NCBI GenBank assembly: GCA_026168455.1
Contig: CM047431.1
Span: 53,380,029-53,444,028, forward strand
Source of the DNA: Theocolax elegans
Taxonomy: Eukaryota; Arthropoda; Insecta; Hymenoptera; Cerocephalidae
Direction of reading: 5' to 3'
Length of the DNA: 64,000 bases
The notes under the pieces are model-generated. The model was not told the DNA's origin and did not search any database. It saw only the letters and a list, made by a program, of their open reading frames with translations. The stretch's first letter is position 1. Every line of letters starts with the position of its first letter. Shown piece by piece: positions 1-11,027 of this stretch. Made by a program: the position numbers and the translations under genes.

Positions 1-1
1 C

Positions 2-133
2 AATGAAAAAATCGTAAACTGGCAATTATTAGAAATGAAGATGTCGCAACTCGAAGACGCAAATGAAACGTGTTTTAATCTGGTTATGGAATCTGACACG
101 CCCAAAACAGAAATACAAGCCGATATAGAATGA
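2..133 (+). pseudogene. BEL/Pao gag, N-terminal fragment
   Basis: The frame starting at base 2 reads a charged, coiled-coil-like stretch (LLEMKMSQLEDANETCF, then SDTPKTEIQADIE) and ends at TGA 131-133. BEL/Pao gag proteins begin with this kind of helical region, in which a residue pair near DADID precedes the linker to the gag core. The frame is lost just where the foreign insert begins. The start codon lies outside the window. Confidence 0.6.
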
Positions 134-149
134 CACGAAGAATATAAAA

Positions 150-905
150 AGCTTTGACGATCACTACTGTTAGTGATCTTGTGATTAGTGTGAGTTTTGA
201 AGTCTTACAGTATAGCGACTATTTACGTTATGAACAATATACCGGAATTACAACAGATAGTAATCCATCGGCTACCGCCTACTTTACTAACACATTGAAG
301 TTGTTTGGCAGCACAGTTGATGATTTAAAAGCATTTTTTCGTGATGTGTACGCTCCTCTTGGTGAATTGCTCGCCTGGATAAATGGGCATGGTATCGATG
401 CGCCAGTAGCTCGTTTAGCACCTGGTTTTACCAAGTACATGGCGTGCTGCTCTAATGCAGCATTTAGTTATTCAGTCCGATGGAAAATCCCAATGACCCA
501 ATGTACACTCCGCTAGCCAAGTATTATGCGATGATAACCGGGCAAGGGCCCCGACCACGATGCATTCCAGCATTTTGCGTTACATTTTCGGATATCGCAA
601 TACCCGCACCAGCGGATAATCATAAGTCAATCATCATCGATGGGGATGGTGTACTACTGATACAAGGTGGAGAAGCTGGGCAGTTCGATGTGCCCCCCGC
701 CCTGGGTAATGCCCGGATGTACGTGACGGGTGTTCCACGTGCAACGGTGCATGGCGTTAATCACGTGGATGCAAACCTAACTGCAATGACATTAACGTAT
801 ACTGATGGCCCCGGTGCAATAACGAATGGTGATATTATAGACCTTACACGCAACGTTATCACGGATGGTAAAAATACAGCTAAATTACAGTTTAGTAGAA
901 TCGTA
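150..905 (+). pseudogene. Virus-like structural-protein fragment embedded in gag (candidate endogenous viral element)
   Basis: Two overlapping frames (154-516 and 480 to about 905) form one continuous protein-like sequence broken by a frameshift near 478. Downstream the second frame runs without a stop into the gag core. The stretch is not a BEL gag linker: it is several times too long, clearly richer in G and C than the surroundings, and reads as a globular beta-rich protein with many Gly, Pro, Ala, Asp and Thr (for example a GDGVLLIQGGEAGQFD segment and a YYAMITGQGPRPR segment). It has no retroviral motifs. I cannot assign a family. The texture recalls capsid proteins of RNA viruses, and insertion in a retroelement gag suggests capture by template switching. 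The viral origin is inference; the foreignness relative to gag is visible. Confidence 0.45.
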
Positions 906-914
906 CCGGATTGT

Positions 915-1443
915 AACGAAGCAGTGGCATCGATAAACACAACCGCGCCTATTGAAAAACCATTCAAACGACCTACGTTGGAAATCCCCAAATTCAACGG
1001 TAGCATTGGACAATGGCTTCAATTTTCGTCACATTTTCAAAAAATACATGAAGATATAACTATCAGTAAAGAAGATAAGTTACAATATTTGAAGCAAGCT
1101 ATGGAAAAAGGATTGCAGGCGGAGAGTGTCGTACAGGGTTACCCTACGAGCGCGGCAATTACGATAAGGCATACAGTAGCCTGAAGAATCGATTTGGTCG
1201 AGAAGATCTACTTGTTGAATTTTATACACGAGAGCTGCTTTCACTTGTTTTACAGAACGCTACGAGTAAAGGTAAACCAACAAGTGTATCAGAGGTTTAC
1301 GACAAAGTATCAGCACATATCCGCGCGCTCGAGACGCTTGGAGTTACAACAAATAATTGTGCAACTATGCTCTATCCGTTAGTGGAATCTTCCCTTCCCG
1401 CAGAAATTTTAAGTAGCATGGCAACGTTCGAGTTTCTCCAATG
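915..1443 (+). pseudogene. BEL/Pao gag core (DUF1759-like)
   Basis: The frame carries the hallmark gag opening LEIPKFNGSIGQWLQFSSHF, followed by KLQYLKQAM. It shifts near 1160 into a frame reading YDKAYSSLKNRFGREDLLVE, then SHIRALETLGV-type and YPLVESSLPAEIL-type motifs, and stops at 1441-1443. These motifs, in this order, define the gag_pre/DUF1759 region of insect BEL/Pao polyproteins, which builds the particle shell. One frameshift and one stop make it non-functional. Confidence 0.85.
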
Positions 1444-1922
1444 ACGCAGGAGTAGAGGGCGCGAGAAATACAGATCGATTGACACGTCTACTTCAATTCT
1501 TAGAATCCGAGGTTAAAAACGAAGAAAGAATCATGATGGCAGTCAACGGCTTTCCTGTTCAAAACGCGTATGATAAAAGAGATAAAGCTAAAAATACTAA
1601 GGTAAAATCGGGATATTTCGCGGATCAAGCGACGGCTAGTGTATTATTATCGACCGAAGGTAAACTTAAAAATTGTATATTTTGTTCCGAAAATCACGAT
1701 AATTCTATGTGTGAAAAGGCGAAAAAGTTTTCATGCGATATGCGTAAAAATATGGTAAAAGAAAACGGTTGCTGTTTCAAGTGTTTAAAACGTGGACATC
1801 GATCAAAAAATTGTCGAGTTAAAATAAATGTAGTATACGCAATGGTGCTCATGCAATCCTTCTTTGTACAAATACGCACGATAGTAAAACTGAAGCAAGT
1901 ATTCAAGATGTACATAAGATAG
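1444..1922 (+). pseudogene. BEL/Pao gag C-terminal part with two zinc knuckles
   Basis: The start of this frame reads RLTRLLQFLESEVKNEERI, the typical end of the gag core. Two metal-binding motifs follow: CIFCSENHDNSMC (C-x2-C-x3-H-x4-C, from about 1675) and CFKCLKRGHRSKNC (a canonical C-x2-C-x4-H-x4-C knuckle, about 1775-1816). In the family these bind element RNA during packaging. The frame then reads 30 or so unrelated residues and stops at 1920-1922, where the protease frame should continue. Confidence 0.85.
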
Positions 1923-1959
1923 ATAGCTCCGCAGAAAGAAAATTTACCGAGTACAATTT

Positions 1960-2230
1960 AGCCAACTTTTGTAATCTACCTGATGTTTTTTACAAACCTT
2001 ACGAGTTGTACTTTATTCGAATTCAACAGAAAGAGTCGTTCGAGCGGTAATCGACTGCGGTTCGCAAAGGTCATACGTAAAGTCGGACGTCGCAGGAATA
2101 CTTACAATATGAGTCGCTCGGAAGCATAAACATTGCGCATTCTCTTTTCGGTGGAGTAAACACACAGGAACAACGTCACGATATTTATTTAGTTCATGTG
2201 AAGAATTTAATCGGGCATCTTTTCTATATG
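1960..2230 (+). pseudogene. BEL/Pao retropepsin remnant
   Basis: A broken frame contains VIDCGSQRSYV (about 2045-2077), matching the aspartic-protease active-site motif of BEL elements (D-S/T-G-S-Q-R-S), with Cys in the second position. After a further shift, a HSLFGGV-type motif (about 2138-2160) matches the flap-side region of the same domain. The catalytic Asp is kept, but the frame is interrupted and the polymerase region that should follow is absent. Confidence 0.65.
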
Positions 2231-2249
2231 TTGAAAATAAAATGTACTA

Positions 2250-2470
2250 GGCATTATATTTTGTATAGCTACGTTGCGAGCGCTACCTGGCGTGGTGGAA
2301 GAGAGTTTCCGCGACAAGAGTGACGAGCGAATATCGATTCGAGAAATCGAACGGAACGAATTTTACCTCGGTACGCTACGGATGTTCTGTATAGTGTGTG
2401 AAAACAAATAAAGACTAATTTGATATATAAAATTCTAATATCCCTTTTACTCAAGCCAGTGGCCCCAGAT
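2250..2470 (+). repeat. LTR-like terminus with AATAAA and a primer-binding-like sequence
   Basis: The sequence changes abruptly from protease remnant to a non-coding, moderately GC-rich stretch with an AATAAA at 2407-2412, as in the R region of an LTR. At about 2458 a CAGTGGCCCCAGATCCTGA string resembles the leader/primer-binding site that follows a 5' LTR in insect BEL elements. If so, an LTR and leader sit downstream of gag-pro, which implies recombination or a second partial element. Boundaries are estimated; no second LTR is in the window for comparison. Confidence 0.4.
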
Positions 2471-5299
2471 CCTGAATTACTTAAATTATTTTTAACACTA
2501 TAAGTAAAAATAGTTCTTGTAAGTTCAAATGATCATGATTTTTATTACGTGACCATTTTTAAAAACTAACATCCTGTTCAGATATTATATGCGTAATATT
2601 ATAGTTATTTTCTTTTTCTGTTAATAAATGATTAATAAATGATTTCTTAGTTATTTAAATTGACAAATAACACAAGAAGGTCATGATTTAAGTATGACAT
2701 TTAATTTGATTGGAATAACGTGTACAATTTGACTCTAGAATGTGAGAATTGCATCTTTTAATATATAAAATATGTTACAAGCATATATAATTATTATATA
2801 ACTTTAATATAAGACTAATGAATTAATTTTAAATAATTTTTAAAAAGTATTAACTACATTTCCATATGAATCCAAATTTATTTATTATAAATAAATGTTT
2901 TAATTGACTTCAAATTAAACATACCTTCCATAAATTTTAAAAAATAATCATTTAATATCATTTTCTGCTTTACAAGATATTTTTATTAAAAATAATTTTT
3001 TTTTTATTTCAAGTGAATATAAAAATAATAAAGTATCTACTATCGCGTGTGACGATTAAAAATTTATTAAAACCAAAATTATTTAAATTTATGTAAATAT
3101 ATATTTGCTTCTAAAACGTATTGAACGAAATGTCGGATTACTCGACGGTTTCAACTAAATTCGTTTCCTAAAGTTGAATTATTCTCCTTGTATTTTACGT
3201 CCAGCATGTTACGTGTGATGTTAAAACAACCAAGACACGGACGTTGAAAGTTTTCAGAACAGACAGTGAGTCGCGAAAGTGTTATGGGTTGTAACTCGTC
3301 CACGAATATCTATATTGTAAAATTACGTACGATATTAATTGGGGTAAGAGATTTATATTTTAAAGAGATATATGATCCAATTTATAGATTTATACTTATT
3401 AAACCAAAAAGCGTATTGCAGCAACTTTAAAAAAATATATCACTTCCTTTTTAATAAAAGTTAATAACTGATGGTTCTTATAAGTTTGTTTACAAGAACA
3501 GTAATAGAAAGGGTTATTCCAAAAAAATATTTCTTTTTTTTTATTAAAAATGAAATAAATAATTGTTTTAAAAGTTCGGTATGGCCTATATTGCAACATT
3601 TAACGGGATGTCGGACCCAAATTACAGGAGTCTACACTTTTCAACATAAAAATTTTGTTAGAAATATAGAACTTAAAATCTGAAAAAATTCATATGGATA
3701 GTTTCAAACAAAAGCAAGGGTGTGGCGATTTTATTTTTTAAGAAAAAAATTAATTTGTTAATAATAATTGAATAAACAATTTTGGGTTGGCAATTATTGG
3801 TCTAAAAAAGCATGAATTTTCAACGCAAAAAGCAGAATTAAATTACAAATTTAAAAATCTGAAAAAATTTGAGTATATTATTTAAAACATGCCTAAGGGC
3901 ATGGCGTTCAGGATTTTTTAAAAAATGTATTCTTTTTTTTATAAAAAATATCAATAATTACCATTTTCTGAGTCCGACATCCCCTACATTTTAGTTGGTT
4001 AGTTCAAATTTATAAATTTGATTGCTTTAATGTCGCCACGTGAGCAGATACCTACACACGAATTTCATTTTTTTTCAACTTTTGAGTATGTCAAAAGCAA
4101 TGAATATGAAAAATATTATATCGCAACTATAGAAGTCAAAGAAAACATTAAACCTCGATGAAAACTTCATATATATTAATAGGTAAATGTATTTCTATAT
4201 ATTTATTATTTTGGAACATAGTAAAGAAAAAGCAATTCAATTCTACGGGCACGACTTGAAACGACAATGGAACGTAGCAGTTGTTTCAGCAAACGTTCTC
4301 GAACACATCTTTATCAGCCTTTAATGACTTCATTTTTTTTTGTAAAAATGTAGGAAATTACTTTTTATCATCATATTAACAAAATATTTTCCCGATTAAC
4401 ATTTTCGTGTTTTAAAGTACGTAACGCCGTGGAATTAAAAATCACTTTTCTATGATTGATAATTGTCGAACTATTAAATTTTGATTGTTCTAGTAATATA
4501 AATTGCTTCTATTACAATTGTTAACATTTTCTTTTTTTCTTTGTATAATTCACTTAACAATATTTTTTGTATGTAATTTAACAATTCAAAATAATTTACA
4601 GTAATATATTTAAGTATTCAGATTCTTTTATTTGTAATTGTCGTCAACGTAAGTCTCATATTGGCACTTTACAACAATTAATTGCAATTCTTTTTCTTTT
4701 TTTCTTTTAAGTAATTCAATTTAATTGTTATTTACGTCTATTATTGTTAATTTACAGTAATTAGTATTGACATTATCATCAACTATGTGTTAATGACAAT
4801 AGAAAAATAAATAGCTTAATCTAAGGCAGTTAATCCTACGAAACTAGCTGTAAACTTTTACTAAAATTCGCGATGACATTGACGAATATAAAAAAATTTT
4901 TTATTTGACTAGAGGAATTTGTCATTTACGCAAAAACGATAATCAAAAAATTGTTTACCTAAGTACAATTTTCTAAATGCGAACTTTTTAAAACTACGTA
5001 CCAACATTTTTCCTAAAATGTAAGTATAACTAAAAAGAAAAAAAAATCAATCTACGATTAGCTAACATACCATATGGTTAAAATCACATTTGAACGTGAT
5101 TCATCGCACGATCAACGACTTTTTAATCGATCAGATTTTAAATTAAAAAAATATTTAATTAAGTATTATTCGAGACTAGCGATTTCTTTTTAAGTTGTTC
5201 CTTATGTTCAAGGATAAATTTAAATATACTTTAAGTTAATAGTGGTTTCTTCATCTCATTGTTCTCAATACTATTCTTATTCCTAGTACTATTTCTTAT
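2471..5299. other. AT-rich intergenic stretch without supported genes
   Basis: No exon with coding texture is visible. Two loosely similar segments (about 3620-3730 and 3790-3930, both with AAATCTGAAAAAATT and poly-T interruptions) look like a decayed repeat. The rest is simple AT-rich DNA. The distal part probably holds the 3' UTR of C2CD5, which ends on the minus strand at 5627. Confidence 0.5.
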
Positions 5300-5305
5300 T
5301 TTATT
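5300..5305 (-). promoter_or_regulatory. Possible C2CD5 polyadenylation signal
   Basis: TTTATT on the plus strand is AATAAA on the gene strand, about 320 nt past the C2CD5 stop codon. The region is AT-rich and similar hexamers are expected by chance, so this is only a candidate. Confidence 0.2.
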
Positions 5306-5626
5306 TTTTTTAACGGATTAAGGTTTTCGTATCACGATTATTCTTATTTTACAATTTATATACCTTCTCGAAGGTCTTGCAACTTTTGGCAATAATTCGC
5401 AGATTTTACTTCTAAATACGTAACGATAAACGTTGCTTAATTATTTTTTCATCATCCTTATTTTAAAATTGAGTAAGAACCGATAAATCAGTACAGAATA
5501 TCCGACACTCATACCAATAGGTAGAAAAAATACGGAATTACCCTTGGCCCTTGCTTACGGTTCGTGAAATCCAAAGTTGCGCGGGCCTCGCCTGAGTTAA
5601 GGTGGTGCTGAATGTGGTGGTTGCGG

Positions 5627-5728
5627 TCAGCATTTACCTTCTACTATAGGTTGCTGTTGTGCATGTTTGTCGTTGCCAAAATAAGAGACGTTTACCACGT
5701 CTCCACCTACATTTATCAGGCATTGTCC
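5627..5728 (-). CDS. C2CD5: C2CD5 exon 17: C-terminus and stop
   Basis: Reads GQCLINVGGDVVNVSYFGND and ends IVEGKC before TGA at 5627-5629. Human reads AQCLINVSGDAVVFV at this point. The acceptor is TACATTTCAG, in phase 0. Confidence 0.94.
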   Translation of the reverse strand, partial: GQCLINVGGDVVNVSYFGNDKHAQQQPIVEGKC

Positions 5729-6538
5729 CTGAAATGTATACACGAAAGTTATAAAATTAATATTATTGATGAAGCTTGTGTACTTTTATTTTCTGCGTAA
5801 ACTAATAGGGGTAACCATACATTAGTGTACATCAGTGATTGACCACTTTTCACAAAACGAAATATATTCACAATTTATTTGCTCTGTTACTAATAGGTTA
5901 AGTATATTCAAACACTAAGAACTTTTTTATTGAATGTTTTTAAATATTTTTTTTACTATTATATTTACTATTTTAAACTGCGAAGGAATTATTCCACTGG
6001 CCAATCAGTGTATTTGGAGGTTGCATTGATACGTGAACAGTCATTGGACATTTAAAATTCTTATTTCAATCAACATTTTAATACATATACTTTATATGAA
6101 CCACATATTTTGTTAAAATATATGCTTGTACTAGTCATAAAACAGTCTTGAAATGGAAAATATAACCTATAAAGCTCAAAATAAAAATTTTATTATTTGT
6201 AGGTTAACATAAAATTTAGGTTGGCTAATCACAGTAATTTTTTTAATTTATCACAATATTTGTTAAAATGTATTTCATGTTGTAATTTCAACAAGTAATC
6301 TATTTCTATTTAGAATTAAGGTACTTTTAATTATTTATTGGCATATTTGTTAAACTCAAATTGTAATGTATAATTTTTTAAAAATTTGCGTGTTGTTTTC
6401 TTAAGTGATCAATTAATATTATTTTTCAATATTGATAAAAGTCAAGATTAATTTAACAATTAAACGCGCGGGAGATGAACATATTTTATTTTCTTAATTA
6501 CCTAACGGTTGAACGATTTAGATAAAATGTACACGTAC

Positions 6539-6685
6539 CTGATTTTTATGAGGACTGTGGAGTAAGACACATTGAGTCATGAAAAAGGCTACCATTGCAT
6601 TACCACCGAGTGCAGTAACGTGGGCTCGTACAATCGCCAATACTTCGGTGACGAAACTATGAATAAAACCACTGAGACCTCCATT
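6539..6685 (-). CDS. C2CD5: C2CD5 exon 16
   Basis: Encodes NGGLSGFIHSFVTEVLAIVR and AHVTALGGNAMVAFFMTQCV, equivalent to human VSGFVHSFIAEVFAMVRAHVAALGGNAVVSYIMKQCV. 147 nt, phase 0-0. Acceptor TTCTTTTAG, donor AATCAG|GTACGT. Confidence 0.96.
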
Positions 6686-6772
6686 CTAAAAGAAAATGTG
6701 TGCGAGTGTTTAAACGAAATCTCTATTTTTTTTGATAAATTAAGTAATTTACGATTAAGATAAGGCACTTAC

Positions 6773-6898
6773 TTCTCGAATAGAATTAGATTCCCTAATG
6801 AAGAAGAAGTTTAAGTTTCCTAAGTACCTGTCGATCCTACCACCGGGAAGGTAAGACAGTGGTGTTATGTCGACACCGTATCTTTCTTTTAATGGTAC
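6773..6898 (-). CDS. C2CD5: C2CD5 exon 15, third YbjQ-like module
   Basis: Encodes PLKERYGVDITPLSYLPGGR and YLGNLNFFFIRESNSIRE, nearly identical to human PLKERYGVDITPLSFLPGGK and YLGNLNFFFIRETTSLRE. 126 nt, phase 0-0. Acceptor CATCAACAG, donor GAA|GTAAGT. Confidence 0.97.
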
Positions 6899-6944
6899 CT
6901 GTTGATGTTTCATATTAACTTTATAGCGCGCTAAACTCAAAATA

Positions 6945-7120
6945 CCAATTTCATTTCAAATTTGAGGTTCTCGTCCTATAAAATATAGTACGAGACTATT
7001 GTGGGAGGTGTTTTTATACCTTGCTCGATGTTCTCACTCGCTTTCCTCGTGCAAACAACCTCGGTCAAGAAAACCATCTCCCCACAACAGTGTCGTAATA
7101 TACTATTTTGCCTCTTTTTT
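6945..7120 (+). repeat. Foldback MITE copy in intron 14
   Basis: The same element as at 8575-8735 in opposite orientation, more diverged. GACTATTGTGGGAGGTG near 6,995 pairs with ACCATCTCCCCACAACAG near 7,073. Non-coding. Confidence 0.55.
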
Positions 7121-7159
7121 GCCATGATAATGTTATTATTTGTACAACGAAAAGCTTAC

Positions 7160-7347
7160 GTGTTTGTGACGATGCGCGGTATGTTTCATTCTCATAGGTG
7201 AACGAGGACGTGGTTTGGATGTCACGGTGTTCAACATTGACGGAGTATTCGGCGTATTTGGAGTGTTAGGAGCATTCCCAGTCGGATCACCGATGTTCAA
7301 GTTTTCAGCGTGATCCTCGTCGAGACTGAAGATCATGTCGCTGTCAT
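7160..7347 (-). CDS. C2CD5: C2CD5 exon 14: Asn-Thr-Pro repeat region
   Basis: Reads DDSDMIFSLDEDHAENLNIG and then NAPNTPNTPNTPS, a short three-residue repeat, followed by a basic Pro/Arg-rich end. The acceptor TTTTTAG and the donor CAC|GTAAGC fit phases 1 and 0. Little similarity to human at this point, where family members vary; placement rests on phase and order. Confidence 0.8.
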
Positions 7348-8128
7348 CTAAAAAGAAAAAATGAACGAGTACATTTTATTTCATAATATATTATTCGTAA
7401 TTTTAAGTCATAGATATATATGAGATCGTTTAGCTCGGAGAATATTAAGATCGGTGATTACACTTTCAACCGAAAAGAGAAAAATATGAAAGTCAAAAAT
7501 GTAAGTTGAATACAATTTTAAATGCAAAATATGAAAATCGTATTTTACACATATGTTCGTACACGTAGGAGTTTTAAGACGGACTAAAGTCATCAAAATA
7601 TTAACAAATGTATAGAACACAATTTCAACGGGTATTATGGATCGATGATTACCGCTGATTAAATTGAAGACCCCAGTGTAATCAAATTAAAAGCTATTAT
7701 ATTCACTTTTAATTTACACAATCCGCCACATAGCTTTTTAAAAATTGAAAATACGTTGTTAAATTTGTAATTAACAACTGAAAAAACCTGAGAAATAATG
7801 TTCTACCAATATATTGAGTATACACATTCAATCCGTCATTTTAAATTTATCAAATTTGGCCGCAGATTGTACAATGATTTTGCAAGAAAAATATACTTAT
7901 TTTTTTTCAGAATAAATATTTACTAAAAAAATAGTCATCTTTTACATCTTGCTTACTTACAAATATTTTATGGACAATAAAATTTGATTTTTTCCGACAT
8001 TGTTACATATTACCATGTGTTCTTAAGACCCTTAAAAAAGTAAAAAAGCAGGTCTAAATAGGGTTTAAAATGTTAAGCTGAAAGTCAGATCACAATTGAC
8101 TGAAAGTATTAATTAAATAATTTCTTAC

Positions 8129-8399
8129 CAGTTCGCTTAACTTGATCTTTACTGATTGAATGCGACAAGAGTCGCCTACGAACTTTGTTATACTTGGTAG
8201 GTTCACCAAGGCCTAGTGCCATTCCAACAACCGACAATTGAATTTCATCTTGTTCGGGCATCGAAATTTTGAATTGAAGGTCACAAAGGGCACATGGTAC
8301 CATACGACGTAGCTTGAAGTACACAGTTTGAAGTAGCCTAGCAAAGTATTTCGAAGGCATCGAACCAGACTGGTTAATTGGAATTTTCGCTCTGGAAAC
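8129..8399 (-). CDS. C2CD5: C2CD5 exon 13
   Basis: Encodes SKYFARLLQTVYFKLRRMVP and CALCDLQFKISMPEQDEIQL, matching human LLKSLYFKLRSMIPCCLCHVNFTVSLPEDELIQ. Acceptor AAATAACAG, donor ACTG|GTAAGA, leaving in phase 1. Confidence 0.95.
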
Positions 8400-8574
8400 C
8401 TGTTATTTAGTTTATTTAATATTAACATATAAATCTATTATCAGTTTTGTAAAATAAATATAATATTTTTTATTAACATCTTAACAATACTTAGAATTTT
8501 GCTATATTTATAATTCAGTTAATCTTCTTCTTCTGATTAACTTTGTCACGTTTCGTTCTTATTATACTGCATAT

Positions 8575-8735
8575 TATACAATAGTATATTATGACACTGT
8601 TATGGGAGATGGTTTTCTACCTTTCTTCGAGAACATCGAGAAAGGTAAAAAACCATCTTCCACAATAGTTTCATACAATATTTTATAACATTAGAACCTC
8701 AAAATCTGAAATGAAAGTGGGATTTTGAGGTTAAA
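8575..8735 (-). repeat. Foldback MITE copy in intron 12
   Basis: A hairpin pairs GGGAGATGGTTTTC near 8,604 with AAAACCATCTTCC near 8,650. Read on the minus strand, it aligns with the segment at about 6945-7120 in another intron of the same gene (shared GAGGTTCT, TATAAAATAT, CTATTGTGG, GATGTTCTC and CAGTGTC blocks in the same order). Confidence 0.6.
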
Positions 8736-8894
8736 ATGTTATAAAATAAATTATAATTCCGAAAATCTGAGTAAAAATGTATCTTATTATTTTGTTGTAT
8801 ATTGATACATAATTAGTTTAAAAAAATTAAATATATTTATATATAAGTTCATTAATAAAATGTATTAAAAATTCATTTCAAATAATACATATAC

Positions 8895-9137
8895 CTGTGT
8901 GAACATTTGAAGGTTACGAACGATTTCAAGATCCTCCAATCCAGGAATCGTTTCAGTGTTAACAACATGAAAATCGTTAGGCGGTCTTTCGTCCATCAGT
9001 AAACTAATACGATCGATATCCTCGATGTCGTCTACCTCCAAGACACAGACATCCTTCATACCCAATCCTAAATCGAGTTCTGGTAGCTCATCCTCGGACT
9101 CATCTGTATCCGACATTGATCGTCCATTTTCTAACTC
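8895..9137 (-). CDS. C2CD5: C2CD5 exon 12
   Basis: Encodes SMSDTDESEDELPELDLGLG, MKDVCVLEVDDIEDID and TETIPGLEDLEIVRNLQMFT, matching human ELDLSHGKKDAFVLEIDD and TEIMPGINNWTSEIQMFT. It carries acidic Ser-rich potential phosphorylation sites. Acceptor TTTTAAAG, donor CACAG|GTATAT. Confidence 0.92.
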
Positions 9138-10136
9138 CTTTAAAACCACGAAATGAAAATTGTAAGTTTATCCTCCCTACCTTACCAGCCTCAAAAGTCA
9201 CAGAAAATGAGTTATAATTTACGCAAGTTGAGTAGAACAGTCCCATTCCTTCATTAATAATCTATCTTCGGTTCAAAATTTAAAGTAAAAATATCGATTC
9301 GTTTTTGATAAATCTTTTACCAAAATTCACGATAATTTCCTACAATTTGGAGTTAAATGTTCGCCTAATTAAAAGACATGTCAAGATTTTTGGTAAAGGA
9401 TTTCTCGATCATTTTCATAGCTGCAAACCTCGATTTTTAAAAACTGATTATTTGTTACTAAAACATTTAAAATTAATTATTTTAATAAATTCGCTATGTA
9501 AGCACACGAATCTTTCCAAATTTTTAGTTTTATATTTTACTTATAATTTTCGGATATTTGAAGGTATACATTTTTGTAATTTGACTGTCATGTCGCGATA
9601 ATTAAAATCATACATTAATATAATAACCAATTTCGGATTTCGGATTAATATATTATTTTAATAAAATAATATGGTTTACATAAATCTAATCGTTGCTACA
9701 TACAATTTAAAGGTTAAACAATCAATAATTGGTTAACAGTTTTAACTAGGTATTGGTATATGTAGCGAAAATTTACTGATATTATAAAATATAAAATTTA
9801 CTGATATTATAAAATATAAAATTTACTGATATTTAATGGTATTTTACGCTAATAAGTTGAGTGAAGCACTCCGTCAATGTTGACTACATTGCAACATTTA
9901 TTCTTAATTATGAACACATCGAAACAATGAAACCAAAGTACTTAATGGTGTTATTAAAATTTCTAATGAAAGATGATGAATCCGATGAGCTATGGAAATC
10001 CACAATAAAAGCTCACCTTAAACTTGGTAGAATTGTGAGTACGCATCAAGGTATGGTTATAACAGAAGTAAATTAATGTCTTATAAAACCCAATAAACTT
10101 GAAAAAGAAGTAGTTGAAAGTGAAACAAGAACTTAC

Positions 10137-10604
10137 GGGTACGGGTTTCAATTGATAAAATTCGATGTTCTTTTTGGCGGTCTCGACCAAACTTCTTTGC
10201 ATATTCGCGAGCTGCTCCTCGTTGTGCCATGAGTTACCATTAGCAATTTGTGGTAGCGAGGGTGGTGGGAGCGCGGTAAGGTAAACTGCCGTGCCAACGG
10301 CAACTCCAACGACCAGTCGCTCGCCTACCGACACTTGAACTCGAAGACCGAAAGCTGCGTTCATACCTCGCACGCGAAGTTTGTTCAGCAATAAACTGTG
10401 CAGGTCGTATTCGAGAAACGGAAGACAGTCCGAGATTTCTTTGGCGTTGAGTTCACCTCGTAGATCTTTTTTCAATTTGCACACGGTTGCTTGGATGAAA
10501 CAACCGCGGCCAGTGATCGGTATCTGCTCCGGCAGTTCCATCGTTGTGAACATCACGTCTGGTACTTTGGCACGACGACACACCGCGCATTTCGAGACGT
10601 TCAC
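10137..10604 (-). CDS. C2CD5: C2CD5 exon 11
   Basis: Reads VNVSKCAVCRRAKVPDVMFT, then KGCF-like GRGCFIQATVCKLKK, CLPFLEYDLHSLLLNKLRVR, GMNAAFGLRVQVSVGERLV and VYLTALPPP, colinear with human C2CD5. The two CxxC pairs (exons 10 and 11) suggest a zinc-binding fold. The exon is 468 nt, phase 0-0. Donor CCC|GTAAGT. Confidence 0.95.
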
Positions 10605-10690
10605 CTGTATATGGTTGTTTTTTTTTTTTTTTTTTATAAAACTTAGCGAATATCGGTTTATACAAGGAAATCAAGTGTAATTTTACTAAC

Positions 10691-11027
10691 CTGAAAATTC
10701 ATACTCGATTTGTTGTAAGGCAAATGACAGATGCTACAACTACTCGTTGAGTAACCGGTGTACGAAGGTTCGTGATCGTTGCTTTCCGAAGCGTTGCGCT
10801 GTTTCGTCGATTGCTGATTGATCGATGAACCGTCCGAGGTTGTTCTTTGATTCGATACTTTATCGGTACCTGTCGACAATTGACCACTCGCGACTTTATC
10901 CGAATCCGTGGAAGTTGTCATTGGTCCCTGTACGTGGGTGATCAAAACGTTATCTTGATCTTGTCCTGTACTATGAAGATTAATGATCGCTGCAGTTCCC
11001 GATCCGCTCAATACGCAAACGTCGTCA
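10691..11027 (-). CDS. C2CD5: C2CD5 exon 10
   Basis: Opens DDVCVLSGSGTAAIINLH, matching human EEVCILSASGTAAVLN. It then has a Ser/Thr/Gln-rich insert and ends SCSICHLPYNKSSMNFQ, equivalent to human CGFCHIPYDELNMPF. The CxxC here pairs with a second CxxC in exon 11. Acceptor ATATTTCAG, donor CAG|GTTAGT. Confidence 0.93.

Larger units (their letters stand above)
1..2470 (+). mobile_element. Decayed BEL/Pao LTR retrotransposon (gag-pro and LTR-like end)
   Basis: The order of recognisable parts is a gag N-terminal piece, a foreign insert, a gag core of the DUF1759 type, two zinc knuckles, a retropepsin remnant and an LTR-like terminus with a polyadenylation signal. Reverse transcriptase, RNase H and integrase are missing: the protease remnant runs almost directly into the LTR-like segment, so most of pol has been deleted. 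The reading frame changes several times (near 478, 1160, 1443, 1922 and 2100) and the copy cannot be active. The 5' end lies before the window. Assignment to BEL/Pao rests on the gag motifs and the protease neighbourhood, which are typical of that superfamily in insects. Confidence 0.85.
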
